Counted from the stretch's first letter, positions 1 through 12,630 are shown. The stretch is 64,000 nt of DNA from Phycomyces blakesleeanus NRRL 1555(-) (GCF_001638985.1 NW_017265141.1:1295001-1359000); one strand, 5' to 3'. Program-made: numbers and translations. The notes: a model not told the origin generated them from the letters alone.

Positions 1-133
1 AAAGATAGACAGATTCAAAATAGCAATCAGCCAAACGATAGATATGGGGATGTGGATTGATGGATGTATATATTTGACGGACAAGCAAGAATCGAGACTT
101 GGCTGACACTTACATTCCTTAAACAGAACCACC

Positions 134-780
134 ATGCTTATTTCCAAGGAAAACAGAAAGACCATCTACGAGGCTCTCTTCAAGGGTAACTATCACAAGC
201 TAGTCGTCTAAAGAGAATATTCTTACTCATCTTTTGCTCCAATGTTTTGCTGTTTGTTTTTCCAGACGGTGCTTTGGTCGCTGCCAAGGACTTCAACGCC
301 CCCAAGCACTCCGAGCTTGAGGTCCCCAACCTTGAGGTCATCAAGGCCATGCAGTCCTTGACCTCCAAGGGTCTCGTCAAGACCCAGTTCTCGTGGCAGT
401 TCTACTACTACACTCTCACCGATGAGGGTATCAACTACCTCCGTGAGTACCTCCACTTGCCCCAGGAGATCGTCCCCGCCACCATGAAGAAGGCTGCTCG
501 CCCCGCTGCTCCCCGCCGTGCTTTCGGTGAGGGTCGTGAGGGTCCCCGTGGTCCCCGTGGTGACCGTGATGACTACAGACGCAAGGAGGGCGCCTCTGGT
601 GACTTCAAGCCTGAGTTCCGTGGTGGTATGGGTAAGTTATTTGTAGCTTTTAGAAATTACGCGTATGCATACGTTATCCATAGCACAACATAATGTACCC
701 TTTTTGAGAGTTTCTTATTTATTAACATACTCTTTTAATTTTTTCTTTAAAAATATTTAGGCCGTGGTCGTCGCGAGTAA
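134..780 (+). CDS. RPS10: 40S ribosomal protein S10 (eS10)
   Basis: This encodes a structural protein of the small ribosomal subunit. Hand-spliced exons are 134-185, 266-631 and 761-780, giving 145 aa with GT-AG introns. The protein starts [17 protein letters not shown] and carries the winged-helix eS10 core around residues 1-95, with the motif [20 protein letters not shown]. It ends in an Arg/Gly-rich tail (RGPRGDRDD, then GRGRRE) typical of non-yeast eS10. The first intron sits right after the 17th codon, as is common for fungal ribosomal-protein genes. The coding sequence is markedly C-ending at third positions compared with its AT-rich surroundings, which fits very high expression. The ATG at 134 is preceded by ACC, a good initiation context. 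The identification is firm. Confidence 0.96.
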
Positions 781-1207
781 GCTATATATGCTTTATTCTT
801 CATCCAACCCATGTCTCTTTTTTAAAGAAAAAAAATCACATCAAAGATTGTAAAAGAAAAAAAAGGAAACCGATGCTTTCTAAATATTCGCCTGCTCTTG
901 TTTTTATTATTTGTCTTGACTTTGTTGTTTGTTGATTAAGGGGAGAAAGGGGAAGAGAGGAATGTAAAGAGATAAAAGAGGAGGTTAAGGGAAGGGATAT
1001 ATAAAGTTTTGAAGGTTTCCATTATAGTTATTATTTTTAACAGAAAATAGAGTAAGAGATATGTTTGTAAAACAGACAACAATATGGATAGAGTCGAGTA
1101 AGCTGAGGCTGTAAATATACATGGATACGTACATAAGAGCTTGGATGAGAAGGGAAGAAGATATTTGTCGAAGTGAGACAACATTTTCATAAGTTTTGTT
1201 GACGCTT

Positions 1208-2911
1208 TTAAGAACTTGCAGCCATAAGTTGCTCAAGTGCTGTCATTGCTCTGTCACGAACGTCTCGGCAGGAATCACTTTCCATTACACGCAATTTTTG
1301 CTCTGCACCTAAATCACGCAAATAACGAACACGTTCTTTCAAACCTTCTTGTTGTCCTTCACGATCTTTCCATGTCCAGTTTATCATACACCAGGTTGCA
1401 GCAGCACGAATAGCTGGGTTATCATGTGACTATTTTGATATTCAAATACCAACTTAATTAGACCATGACTTGACGAAATAAAGGCAACTTACTAAATGAC
1501 GGAACACACTATTGGTAATGTTGGGTCTACTCATGAGGGCCATCTTGGGACCCTCTGGTCCACTTGACATATTTACTACAATAAAGAGGGCTGGCTCGAG
1601 TGTCTTTTTTTTCAAAAAAAAAAAAAGTCAATAAAATCTTGATGTTTCAATCTTGATGCATTCTTTACTTACTCTGGCCACAGCTGCATCATCTTCATCA
1701 TCGACATCCATATCAAACGTGTCCTCCAATTTGCTCTCAATAACATCCAATAAGTCGTCTTTACCGATTCCCTCAATCACATCCTCAATAGCCTATTAAT
1801 GAAAGATATCAGTATATTATGCATATTTTTAGTGTTTTTCTTTGTATATCATACCTCTTGATTACCGCACACCAAGTTCCGCACGATCTCTAGAGCTTGC
1901 TCTTGAATAGCTGGTGCGGGCTGATGAAGCAAATCAATCAAGGCATTGTATGTCAATACTTTCATAACTGCCTTTTTCACTGGCAGATCTGATTTGAACA
2001 ACAAGCTCTTAAGAGCCCAGACACCATTAAGTTGCAACTTGGGGTCGCTAGAGCGCGAAAATTCAACAAAATGTTCAATTCCTCCACCATCAATCACGCT
2101 CTTGCGCATAGGAGAGAACTCAAGAACGAGGTTACAGATTGCACCACAAGCAGCAGCCTGTATAACGATCGAGCTATCGTTCAACAACTATCGATAGTTT
2201 GTTTTTATTTTAAAGAAATGATATCAATATCAATATATTAAGCATTAATTCAAAATTAATGGACTTATATGTTATGCTTTTACCTTTATCAGAGGGACTG
2301 CAATGCCAGCATCCACTAGGCTGGTTCGCAAGTTGCTCACACTACGTGAAAGAGATTTCGCGCATTGACATGCAGCCAAACGTACATTGGGATATTCACT
2401 CTGGAGAGCCTGTACAACATAAGGAAGAACTTTTTGATCAATAGCTTGAGTTCTGCATTCTTCTTTTGCAAGTGTAGCAGCAGCGATTGCAATTAAACAA
2501 TTCTACATGAACATCATATATATATATATATATATCAGCGATATGTTGACAGTATTTGAAAGTTCAAGTCATTAGATGTACCTCTCTGATTTTTTGCTTA
2601 CGCTTGGCCAGACTACCGACGCCAGGAACACCCAACATTAAATCAGCAGAGTTTGAATCTTTGGTGGACAAAGTGGCTAATAATTCAACAAGACGAGGAA
2701 TGGCATATGCTTCAAATGCAGCCTTTTGCATATCTTCACTATCCTTTATAAGATCAGCCAAAACAAGTGGGGCTTTTTCTTGAACATCTCCAGTTGGCTC
2801 TGACAATAACTTCACGAGTGCAGGGAGAACGACGAGCACAATTGAATCGGTAGATTCAGAAAAGGCGCCAGTTCGATACAAGTTTGTTAAGCTGCAAAAA
2901 GTACAAACCAG

Positions 2912-2962
<51 letters not shown>

Positions 2963-4287
2963 AATACGTGTTCATGTACATTACGTTTAGAATTAAACGG
3001 TACTTCTTTTTGTTGTTTTTGTCTACAATGAATATCTATTTCCTTTTATTTTATTTTAGATGTACTCACCAAGTGGCTGCAATCAATCTCATCTTTGGGC
3101 ATTTTTCTTTTACAAATTCCAGAATAGTTTCAATACAGGATTGTTGTTTATCTTGGGTCACTGATACATTAATAATAATAAAAAATAAAATTGAATTCTT
3201 AGTTTCTTCTCTATAAACGTCATTTTTTTATGACAAAATATAAGCAATATACTTACGGCTGCCACCAACAACCATCTTGCCGATCTCTGTATTCTCTCTA
3301 CACAAAGTAGCCAGGGCATCCAATGCTGCCTCTTGTGCCTACAATACATATATGGATAACTATTATTATTATTGTGTGGGAGTGGGGGTACCAAGGAAAT
3401 AGACAGTTATTATTTATATACACTTATTACCTTTATACAGTTTGAATAGAGCAAATTGATTAATGGCTTCAAAACTCCAGCAGATGCTAGCTCCATTTGT
3501 TGTTCTGGTGTATCACAGCATTTTGCTACAATCGCAGCTGTGAATTCTGCAATCATTGCAAAAGATAGACTATCAGACGATACATTGTTCTGAGTTTCAA
3601 GTAAGATTACAGGCGATGTTCCTTCCAAAAGAGCCACGATGTCTTCAATATGACCATCCTATAATATTATAGTGAATATATATATATAAAGATGTATATG
3701 TATATATAAGATAGAGGTGACATTACCATAAATACTTGTTCTTTTGATACTTTCGAAGATGAAAATATGGATTTAAGTGCGCGAGTAGAGGCTTCCAATA
3801 ATTTACGACGTTGGTGAATTGCTTCTGTGAGATTGTTATGTGGGGGTAATCGAAGTGAATTTAAGAGAGGATTCAAAGCACCAAATGCAACGACTGAAAT
3901 TGCATTCTCATCTTTTCCTGTGATTTATGTGTATGTTTAAAGAATAATAACATATATATTAGTATTTTTGACAGAATGTAATATAAATTATAATACTTTA
4001 CCATATGCAATGCTCCCAAGGATAGTTGCTGCCTGAATCTTTAATCCATATGCTTCTGGGTCTGACAATGATAAGTATTCTACAAGTCTGTTTCAATGCA
4101 GGTATGTTTAGATGGCGAATGCACAACATTTACACAACCTCTCAACTACACCGAGTTTAATGTAGAGATCCTTTTTGGTCTTGTTGCCGATGACAGAGTT
4201 CTTGATGAACCGAAGGGCTTTGAGCCGTTTGGCATCGTCAGTAGACACGAGTTCTTTAATGGATTCTTCGTATTTTGATGTTGTCAT
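1208..4287 (-). CDS. ARMC8: ARMC8 / Gid5-type armadillo repeat subunit of the GID/CTLH ubiquitin ligase
   Basis: ARMC8 (Gid5/Vid28 in yeast) is the armadillo scaffold that docks substrate receptors onto the GID/CTLH E3 ligase. Armadillo repeats run through about ten exons. The N-terminal part reads RFIKNSVIGNKTKKDLYIK, matching the IKNAVIGN motif of ARMC8. A central part reads VRLAACQCAKSLSRSV and then ICNLVLEFSPMRKSVIDGG. The C-terminus (AIRAAATWCMINWTWKD, then VRDRAMTALEQLMAASS) matches the ARMC8 end. I start at ATG 4287 (MTTSKYEESIK), because the upstream in-frame codon at 4302 is GTG. The stop is at 1208. Several introns hold long (TA)n or (CA)n tracts. An acidic stretch (DTFDMDVDDEDD) near 1700 interrupts the repeats, as an acidic loop may. 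The exact exon edges of the middle exons are less certain than the identity. Confidence 0.9.
2919..2962. repeat. Compound (CA)n(TA)n microsatellite in an ARMC8 intron
   Basis: A run of CA dinucleotides passes directly into TA dinucleotides inside an intron of the ARMC8 gene. It is one of many such tracts in the window, and the transition suggests slippage-driven growth. Confidence 0.9.
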
Positions 4288-4783
4288 TAGATGTCCGTGC
4301 ACTGAAGGAAATATATTTTAAATTATTATTATTATTAAAAAAAGAGAGATCTGTGTGTATGAGTGCGTGTGTGTGTGAGGGTGGGTGGATGGGGTGTACG
4401 TGCGTGTGCTTATATGTCTGATTTGACCACTTATTTTATTTTATATATATATATATATATCTTTTGGGTTGAGTAATGGTCGGAATATTCATCAATGCTT
4501 TTGGACGTCACAAAACAGAAAGATTGTATATATAGATATGTATATATTTTATCAATAGTTTGATCGTTAGGTATTCGTCTTTTTCTCTTTCTTTCTTTCT
4601 GACTCTCTCCTTACGCGCACACGCACACACACACAAATACGTATATATCTTTATTAATATGGTTTAATCAAAAGTTTGATAGCATTATCAGTGGTCGTCT
4701 TTATCTATTAAAGTAAAGATTAAAACAAGGCATTAGCAATCAAAAGAAAGAAAGGCCTTTTTGGCATTTGGCCTGATCTTCCT

Positions 4784-5992
4784 TTATTTTCCTTTAATCT
4801 CTTTCTGAGCCTTTGAAGGAAGGGAAAATAAGAGTGCTTTTGTTTCTGACTTTACCACTTGTTCCACATCCACTTTTTTGATGCGCGCAATTTCCATGGC
4901 CGCCAGGAGAATGTTGGCTGGAGTGTTGTCAACATTCTTTTGAGGGCCCAGTGCAGGAGAATCAGATTCTAACAAGAGGTGTGATAGAGGCAAGGCAGCC
5001 ACTAGATTCTGCTTCTCTGGTGAGCGTACAATTGATGGCGGAACAGAGAAATAATATCTTTTTTTTTAAAAAAAAAATAAAGAAAAACAATTGTACGGAT
5101 ATTGGTTCTTTATGTTAAAAATTCATTTGAACCAAATCAAATCAAAGTATCATAACCTCACCCTGCTTCGACTGCCTTTTTCGCATATGAAACCCTATTT
5201 ATTTATTTATTAAGCAAAATATTAATTTTAAATAGCTGGAATGAATTACCGAACTTACTTTCCATCAAAAGCATGCATTATAACTCGCTTTGCATTGCAC
5301 TCGTACAAGATTGCTAGTGCATGATGACCTGCTGATCTGTGCGATCGAAATGAAATAAGATTTTCTTTTACTTTGTATAATATATACTTTTTTGTTGAAT
5401 GCATGTCAAAATAAACGATTCTCACCTTGAATGGACATTCACAGTTAGATCAGCGTCAATGGCCATTTCCACTTGTCTTTTAAACACTTGACGCTGGATA
5501 TTCTTGAGTTCATCTTCAGAAAGAGTACTTGGGTTGTGGGTATTCTTGGCCAATATATGTAGTGAAAAATCCAGGCCAACTATTTATTTATTGATTGATT
5601 GATTAATTGGTTTTAGTATATACTACAAATACACACCCAAATGTAAATATATATATGAATAATTTATGTTGCTTACTTTCACCAATGCAACAAATCTCTT
5701 TGGCAGAAATACTCTGCTGGAGAATAGGCTCGAATTCTTCAAGGTCTTTTAGAGTAACTGATCTTGGTTGATTGTCTTCTTTGGATAGGGGTTGTACAGG
5801 ATGTAGACCCAGTCCAGGCCAGATCAAGCCATTCGATGTACGTGCAACGTTCAAGACATCCAGAGCATCAAAGACAGATTCAGATACACTTACAATTTGT
5901 GTCACGCCTGCTTCTCGAGCAAGATCAACCATCTTGCTCAAACTTTCTTCGGGAAAGTTTATAGACTGGATATGGGCATGGACATCAATCAT
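4784..5992 (-). CDS. TATDN3: TatD-family metal-dependent hydrolase (TATDN3-like)
   Basis: TatD proteins are metal-dependent nucleases or phosphoesterases with a TIM-barrel amidohydrolase fold. The start MIDVHAHIQ at 5992 carries the metal-binding HxH motif at residues 4-6. Later exons show PGLGLHPVQP, a GEIGLDFS segment across an intron, VNVHSR, IMHAFDGK, YFFSVPPSI and LLLESDSPALGP. These last three are the characteristic conserved blocks of the TATDN3 branch rather than of bacterial TatD. The frame ends at TAA 4784. The gene has five or more exons with short introns. It is divergent to the MFS carrier at 6367, leaving about 375 bp as a shared promoter region. The family assignment is strong; the natural substrate is not known from sequence. 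Confidence 0.9.
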
Positions 5993-6366
5993 ATTAATAT
6001 CTATTGATACAAATGTTTCAATTGTTTCTTGTATTCTTATATATTTATATATATATAAATCAAGTGAAAGAGGTTGAATTCACAGTACAAGAATATACAT
6101 TTTTTTTTAACTTCAAAAAAAAAGAAATCCAACAATTCCTGATTAGGATTCTTCCAAATTTGGATTTTTATTTCAACTCCACACACTTACACATATATAT
6201 ATATGTATATATATATATTTATAATAAAAGTATACTGTTACTAAGTTAGAGAGAGACAGAGTTTATACTAATTTTTTTTTATTTAATTTTTTTTTCTATT
6301 GAAAAATACAATTGTTTTTCAAGTTCCTCGCAAGACACCTCTTTCTCTTAAACACCGCTTATTTTG

Positions 6367-8057
6367 ATGTCCATTCCATCTACAAGGGAAAAGTCAGTAG
6401 AGACTGTGTCAGAGAAGGATGAAGATCTCCTTACTCCACCAGACGGAGGCCGTGGATGGCTTATTGTCTTTGGTTCTTTCCTGGTAAAAATAAATAAAAA
6501 TAAATACAAAAAACAAACAATAATAATAAATTCATGGTCACTCACATCGCATCACACATCTTCTTTAGGGCCTTTTTTCGATGTAACTAATTTTTTCTAG
6601 ATCTATGAATAAATGTGTATATTAGAATTTAATGCTATTAATTGGATTCACTAACATATCATCTATTCTATAGCTTTGGTTACAACTATTCATGGGGTAT
6701 CTACCTCAACTATTACAACAAAAATGTTTATGTAGGGAACATGAGCCAGCTGTCCTGGATTGGTTCCATCTGTGTATCGCTCTTCTTTGTCCTCGGGCCT
6801 ATCAACCAGCTTGTCATTAGTCGTATGGGATATAAATACATGCTTGTCACAGGCACCGTTCTCTGCACTGCTGCCCTTATTTTGGCTTCATTTGCCCAGC
6901 AGGTCTGGCATATATTCTTGACTCAGGGCGTCCTCTTTGGCTTTGGTGCTTCCTTTGTATGGTTCCCCTGTATTGGTGCCCCTCAGCAGTGGTTCTCGGA
7001 AAGACGTGGCCTGGCAGTCGGTCTGGCCATGTCTGGTTCGGGTATCGGTGGTCTTTGTATCTCGAACATTAGCCAGGCAGTAATCAATAACCTGGGTTAC
7101 AGATGGGCACTGCGAATCAACGGTATCATCGTCTTTGTTCTGCTTTCGATTGCATCTCTCCTTGTCCGTCCTTTGGGTACCAGTAAACAAACAGGTGGAA
7201 ATGGACAATTGATCAGCTGGTACCTATTCAAGAACCCTATGTTCTCTATTATGTTTGTCCACGGTCTCATTACAACCTTTGGTTACATGGTAAGAAGAAT
7301 TGGATATATATATAAGAGGTTCCGCCCCTAGATCTATTGAACAACCGCTCATCTTTACACCTATTTCTACTCTTTTTGACTCATCTATTACAGACCCCAT
7401 TTTTCTTGCTCTCTTGTAAGTCGATTTCTTCTTTAATTTGAATATACATTTAAAGCAATAGTCAATGCCAATGACAATTCCAATGACAATTAGAATTACA
7501 GCTCGAATAACAATAACAATATAAATGTACCAATCTAATCAATATTCTTTATTTAAGCCCATGCAAATTTCCTTGGACTTGACCCATGGGTTGGTACTAA
7601 TCTGTCGGCGATTATGTCGGCTGTCAACGCAGCATCCCGTATCTGTACTGGTTACATGGGTGACAGAATCGGCCGATTCAATAGTTTGTTCCTGTGCACC
7701 TTTATGGCCGGCGTGTGCTGTCTAGCGATCTGGATTAACGTCCATGACCAGGCAACAATCTGGGTATTTGCAGTACTCTATGGATTCTTTGGTGGTGGAT
7801 ACATTGCCCTATTCCCGACCGTCCAGCCCCAGGTCGTTGGCCTTGAACACATCTCTCCTGCAGTCGGTCTACTATACTTTACAAATCTTTTTGGCTACAT
7901 GTTCGGCACCCCAATTGCGTCTGCCCTCATTAATCGTAGTAGTCCCCCTCGGTACGAAGATGGCGCAATCTGGGCTGGCGTCACAGTCATTGTCGGTTCC
8001 CTGTTTGCCGGATGGCTGCGTGTACAAAAGGCAGGCTGGAAGTTTGTAAAGGTCTAA
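6367..8057 (+). CDS. MFS transporter, monocarboxylate-porter (MCT/SLC16) type
   Basis: This is a membrane carrier of the major facilitator superfamily. The motif PPDGGRGWLIVFGSF at residues 20-35 corresponds to the PDGGxGW signature before TM1 of monocarboxylate porters. About 12 hydrophobic helices follow, with RMGYKYMLVTG in the loop after TM2, WFSERRGLAVGLAMSGSGIGG around TM4-5, and GYMGDRIGRFNS in the second half. Hand-spliced exons are 6367-6483, 6569-6582, 6674-7289, 7394-7415 and 7558-8057, which join to 422 aa in one open frame. Exon 2 is only 14 nt and exon 4 only 22 nt; both are needed to keep the frame and to complete TM1 (FLGLFSIFGYNYSWG) and a later helix (TPFFLLSSHANF). The N-terminus is short and cytosolic. 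Substrate cannot be told; fungal relatives include Mch-type and ESBP6-like proteins. Confidence 0.9.
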
Positions 8058-8775
8058 CTTTATTCGTTTCACACATTGTACACACTTTATCAATCCCGGA
8101 GATTCAATGTCTTTTTTTTTTTACTTTATTTCCTATTATTTGTATTACACCCTTTTCCACTAATTTAGATATTAACTTGACACAAATACGTACATTATGT
8201 ATTATATAATTCCAAAAGAATATAGCTAAATAATTTTTATTATATATATTAAAAAAAGCCATTACTAATACAAGCGCAAGACAAAGCCATAAATTCAAAT
8301 CCAAATCCAAATATTAAAAACTGAAAACTGAAAGGCAAATAAGAGTGCAATTTTAATTGTAATAAAGATATGTTTTATCCAAGTGACGTAAAAGAAACAA
8401 AAAGCAAAAAGCAAAAAGCAAAGTAAGATTAATTCACTATACGGACGATTCTCTGAAACAAATATATTTATGCTTGCATTATAAAATAAGCATTTTCCCC
8501 ACGTATATCGATTATTTTCATGTAAAAGTTTATCTTATTTTATAATTCCATTTTATTTTACAAGACGTACTAAGGAAGACTATTTCTCTGATGTCGTCTT
8601 GACATCATTGATTTTTGTAATATAAAATCATACACACATAGAGAGAACGAAACAAGTGTGTACATAAGAAATCATTATATAAACCAAGTCTAAATCCAAG
8701 ATTATTATTATTTTTTACCTTTCTCTAAATCAATTCAATCAATCACTTTGTTAACATAACACTTACTTGTACATT
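8058..8775. other. Intergenic, AT-rich
   Basis: This holds the 3' side of the MFS gene and the 5' side of the small gene at 8776. I see only AT-rich DNA, A and T runs and a short AAAGC repeat near 8397-8420. No gene is apparent. Confidence 0.6.
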
Positions 8776-9030
8776 ATGGATATCGGACAACTCAAAAACC
8801 CTTTCGGCTCAAACGATCCCAAGAAAGCTACTGGCAGCAGTGGCCCATTCAAGATTGGCGACTATGATAATGCAGCTGAACAGAACAACAGCACTCAGTC
8901 TTCAGCCCCAACAAACCAATCCAATACTCAAGCACAGCAAAACAGTCAAGCCAAGCGAGAAAGTACTGCGACATCTCTTAAGGAAGGAGTCCAATCCACT
9001 CTTGATAAATTGTCTGGACAGTCAAATTAA
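8776..9030 (+). CDS. Small hydrophilic, Ser/Gln/Asn-rich protein of unknown function
   Basis: This is an intronless frame of 84 aa from ATG 8776 (MDIGQLKNPFGSNDPKKATG) to TAA 9030. An open frame extends to 8767 through a TTG, but the ATG is the sensible start. The protein is polar with no signal peptide or membrane segment. The middle is rich in Gln, Asn and Ser (residues 34-61). A conserved-looking amphipathic end follows (TSLKEGVQSTLDKLSGQ). The base composition is clearly richer in G+C than the flanks, and the upstream region has a CT-rich leader, so it is probably a real gene. I do not recognise a family. It resembles small stress-type or intrinsically disordered proteins only in composition. 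Confidence 0.6.
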   Translation: MDIGQLKNPFGSNDPKKATGSSGPFKIGDYDNAAEQNNSTQSSAPTNQSNTQAQQNSQAKRESTATSLKEGVQSTLDKLSGQSN

Positions 9031-9138
9031 TGCATACACCCATGTACAAATGAGGAAATAAAGAATTTTTTTCCATGTATATAAAATAAACAGATAAATA
9101 TTTATTTATTTAATAAATGTTCTTTCCTATAAAATATT

Positions 9139-9540
9139 TCAAGTAGTCCTTTTTTTTTGTATGGGGCTACAAGTAGTCTCGATCAACTTTGGGTTTATGT
9201 TAGCAGAGTACAAAAGACATGTATATATAACGATGATGAAGATGACGATAATTGAAAAGATTTCAAAGATTCGACGTTTATGCTCGAATACACCGTAGGA
9301 GGATTGACATGCTTTAAAAAAAAATTCCTGCTTTGGACTAGAAGAGTTGTCATTATTGGTGCGGTGGATTTCGACCAACTCCACATTGAATACAAGCGTG
9401 GATCTCACCTTGAATAGCGCTTCTCATCCCGTTTCTTCCGTAACCTAAATATATATTTTTTAAAGAAAATAAGAATTTAGCTAAAATTGATAAATTATTA
9501 TAGGCTTACCCAAATAGGGGAGAGATTATCAATCGACACT
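9139..9540 (-). pseudogene. Relic of an FKBP-type peptidyl-prolyl isomerase
   Basis: Reading the minus strand, a 31-nt exon at 9540-9510 (CRLIISPLFG) is followed, after a GTAAGC...TTTAG intron, by GYGRNGMRSAIQ and then STLVFNVELVEIHR. These three pieces line up with the FKBP end (KLTIPPxLGYGxxGxxxxIPPNATLVFDVELxxI). The three pieces lie in three different frames: one shift falls at the splice junction at 9444 and one about 35 nt later. A C-terminal extension follows with a hydrophobic stretch (IFSIIVIFIIVIYTCLLY). I found no upstream exons for the N-terminal half of the domain. I therefore call it a decayed, 5'-truncated copy. Sequencing errors are an alternative explanation for the shifts, but not for the missing half. 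Confidence 0.5.
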
Positions 9541-12275
9541 CTACCAAGACATATACACTAAGCGTTTATAAGGTAGATTAAATAAATATAATAACAACAT
9601 TTTTGTATAGATCTTTCTCGCTAATTTTCCGGGTATTAACTTGGCATGAATACACACATACATATGTTTGAATAATTTATAGAAAAATGAAGTGTACATG
9701 AAAATTGTTTCTCTTCCTTTAACAGGGTTTCCTACCCACAAGACCCAATGCGCAAATTAGGTAGACCGTTTTTTATTGTATGCGATTCAACTCGTGACTT
9801 GGGCCGTGTTTTAGTTCACAGTATACATGGATTATGTGAGCATATAATTAATAGATGAACACATATGAATAGATATATTATTTTCTGTATAAAAAAGGGT
9901 GAATTTAGATAGTACTATTTTATGTATTTACTCATATATATATATATCCTTGGACTTAGTATTACATTTATATAATTGTCTATCGAAATAAAGGAGGTAC
10001 TATTTTTTTCAGAATATAAATATACCTACGTCGTAGTATGTAGAGTATAATAATCTGATGGTTACATTAACAAACAAATAATCTGTACGACTTTAAAGAT
10101 ATAATCTATCTATCTATATATATACTTTCATTTGTCCGATGTTACGTGTGTGCTCATATAAGTATCTCTAGTGGTCTTTGTGTACTGTAGCTTATTTATG
10201 TGAATAAAATCTATAGAACAACATTCACGGACATGAATAGTTCTTTGTTAACTCTTCTAATACGTACATATATATATATTCGAATTATAATCAAAGTAAG
10301 GTTATCTTTCAGTGTTTTCATCAGGGTCACTTCAAAAACCATGTAAGAAAATGAAAGGGTCCTGTCAAACCGAGTACAAGTGTTAAACATAATACACAAT
10401 AAAAGTTCTCGTATCTCCTATGTCCGATCGTTTCAAGATGTATGTTTCTATTCTATTTTCCAAAACATCAATAGTAAAATATAAACGATGTATTTTCAAT
10501 ATTAAAGATATATATTCTGGATAGTAGTTCAAGTACAGAGAACTATCTATATATCGACATAAGCCATCAATACTACCAGCCGAATCAGAGTAAAGATAAC
10601 AAAAAAAAACGTCCAGCTTAACATTCATTAGTTTTTATTTAATCCATTATGTTTCACATCTTTTCTGAATCAAGATCACAAACCCGATTTTCGGGTAATT
10701 GAGCTCAGCCAAGCAAGGTCAGCTCAAAAGAAAGAAGTACTAGTTACTTTCAGACCGAAGAGGAACAAGAAGAGAACTGCTAGGCTGTTATCTTATAGAG
10801 AGGAGAATATCAGTGAATGAGTTTGATCTTGTTAAAAGGAGCCACTGTAGAGTCATCTTCATAATCATCTGCCAGGTTGGATTTGGTGCGTTTAGAGCTA
10901 TACTATTATTATTATTTTTTAGGTCAGGGAGCTTGGATGCATTCAGGTACCCAACAACTCTAATATACGCAAGCTTTGACCTTGGAACAGTCAAAGAAGC
11001 GGTATATAATCTCGCGGCAAAAGGTGCAATACAAGTATAACTTATAACAAGTGACAATGGCAATATAATAACCTTCCTAAAGTGGATAACATGGGACAGC
11101 GTAAGAATACATCCCTGAATCAGACGACTAAGGGAACAAATAAGAGGGTATGCCTAGCCACTGAACTATTCTTACGATAATCGAATGTTCACTTTTAGGT
11201 AAATAATGTGTATGTCGATGTATTCACATAAGTTCTACCCAAAAGCTTGGACCTATTTTGTATAACAGTTTTGGAAAGGAAGACCTAGATAAGATTGGTA
11301 TTAGCCCCAAGAGATAGGAAGCCACAGACATTTCTTATAGCAACCTTGAAATCTTCATTGGAATATTTTAAGATATCGTATTTTTTTATCGTCATTATGA
11401 TCTCCACAATTGTAAACTTCCTAATTACACGGGGCTACAAATCCCGCAGTAATTATACCCAAGAGACTGGATCTAGCAGCAACATTAAATTCTTTGAGGG
11501 AGACATTATCAGCAGTGATGTCATACAAAATGGTATATGTCCTTACACCCCAAGGTCAATTATTATCGACAAGGATGACATGCTTATTTTAATATCATCT
11601 ATAAATACGTGTGTTTCTTCTAACAGTGGTCGGCACAAAACACGCTGGCTTAAGGTGAACGGAGGTCAGTAAACGGAATTTTTGGTCCATAAATATTGGA
11701 GAAACTAGATTTTCAGGAGAGCATGTGTACATTCTGGTTCGGGACAGGCATCAAAACTCTATTAAAGTATGTTATAAAAGGACAAGCCAAAAAAAGTGGC
11801 TGTTTTAATGTTAAACGCAAGGTGAGAAAGGAATATATTTACAGAAATTATAATGCTCTCCCAAATCGCTTGCCAAGTAATGAAATTCTTTTCCGAGCCC
11901 TTGAAATACGTTAGGTCATTTATATTACATTCTTAATATAATAAAAATACTCTAATTCCTCCAAAACACAATGTGGTATTAATCTCCTTGTACCTTTGGA
12001 TGAAAAAAAAAAGTCAAAATGGTACTTTTCTGACGCTTTCACACCAAATCTGCTTACAACTAGTATTTATATATTCTCTTATACCGTGCAATTTTTCAAC
12101 AATTAATACCGAATTGAGATGATTTATAAAATTTAAACACTTTTAGTAATTACTTTTATTAACTAATTCAAACGTGGAAGTACGAACAGGAGTTTTCTTT
12201 ATCAAACTAAATTAATAGCTTATATTTTTCATGGTGCTATATAATCCAGGGTCTTTAAAGTGGGATGGAACAATA
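9541..12275. other. Gene-poor region with decayed open frames
   Basis: Only short frames without a recognisable domain occur here, such as 10383-10628 (-), 10813-11040 (+), 11295-11672 (+, no ATG) and 11696-11914 (+). A splice-like TTTTTTAG at 10915-10922 precedes part of the second. Composition is AT-rich with TA tracts. The pieces may be remains of mobile elements, but I cannot name one. Confidence 0.5.
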
Positions 12276-12630
12276 GGGGGTTTCAACAGTCCTTTAAGCT
12301 TTTAAACTTAAGCTTAGTTTAAATTTCAAAATATGACTGGCTGAAATTAATTTGTAGCCATTAAAAAAATATTAAAACTTGAAAGAAAACCTTCGAGAGT
12401 TTTAAACTTTTAATACATCCTTGCTTAAATTTGATTTTTCTTGGAAATTTAACAGAAAATTGGTGCAAATATCTTTTTCTCTTTCAATACCACTCCACAC
12501 TTATATCATATTATCACAATGCCTAATAGAACTGAAGAGGCATTTTGGGTACTCAAAAACACTTAGTAACTCTTACGTATTATTGGTTACTACTTTAAAA
12601 CTCAAAGCTCAAAGGACTGTTGAAACCCCC
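12276..12630. mobile_element. MITE-like element with 20-bp perfect inverted repeats
   Basis: The left end GGGGGTTTCAACAGTCCTTT at 12276-12295 is repeated as its exact reverse complement at 12611-12630. Each end is bordered by TA (12274-12275 and 12631-12632), the target-site duplication expected for Tc1/mariner-class insertion. Similarity continues inwards for another five or six bases. The 355-bp interior holds no plausible transposase, so this looks non-autonomous. It sits next to a second element with a related end and a Tc1-like transposase fragment, which may be its source of mobilisation. Confidence 0.75.

Noticed and set aside
9139..9408. Intact membrane-protein gene
   Set aside because: The frame alone looks like a short membrane protein, but its first residues continue an FKBP end and it opens at an in-frame GTG, not an ATG.
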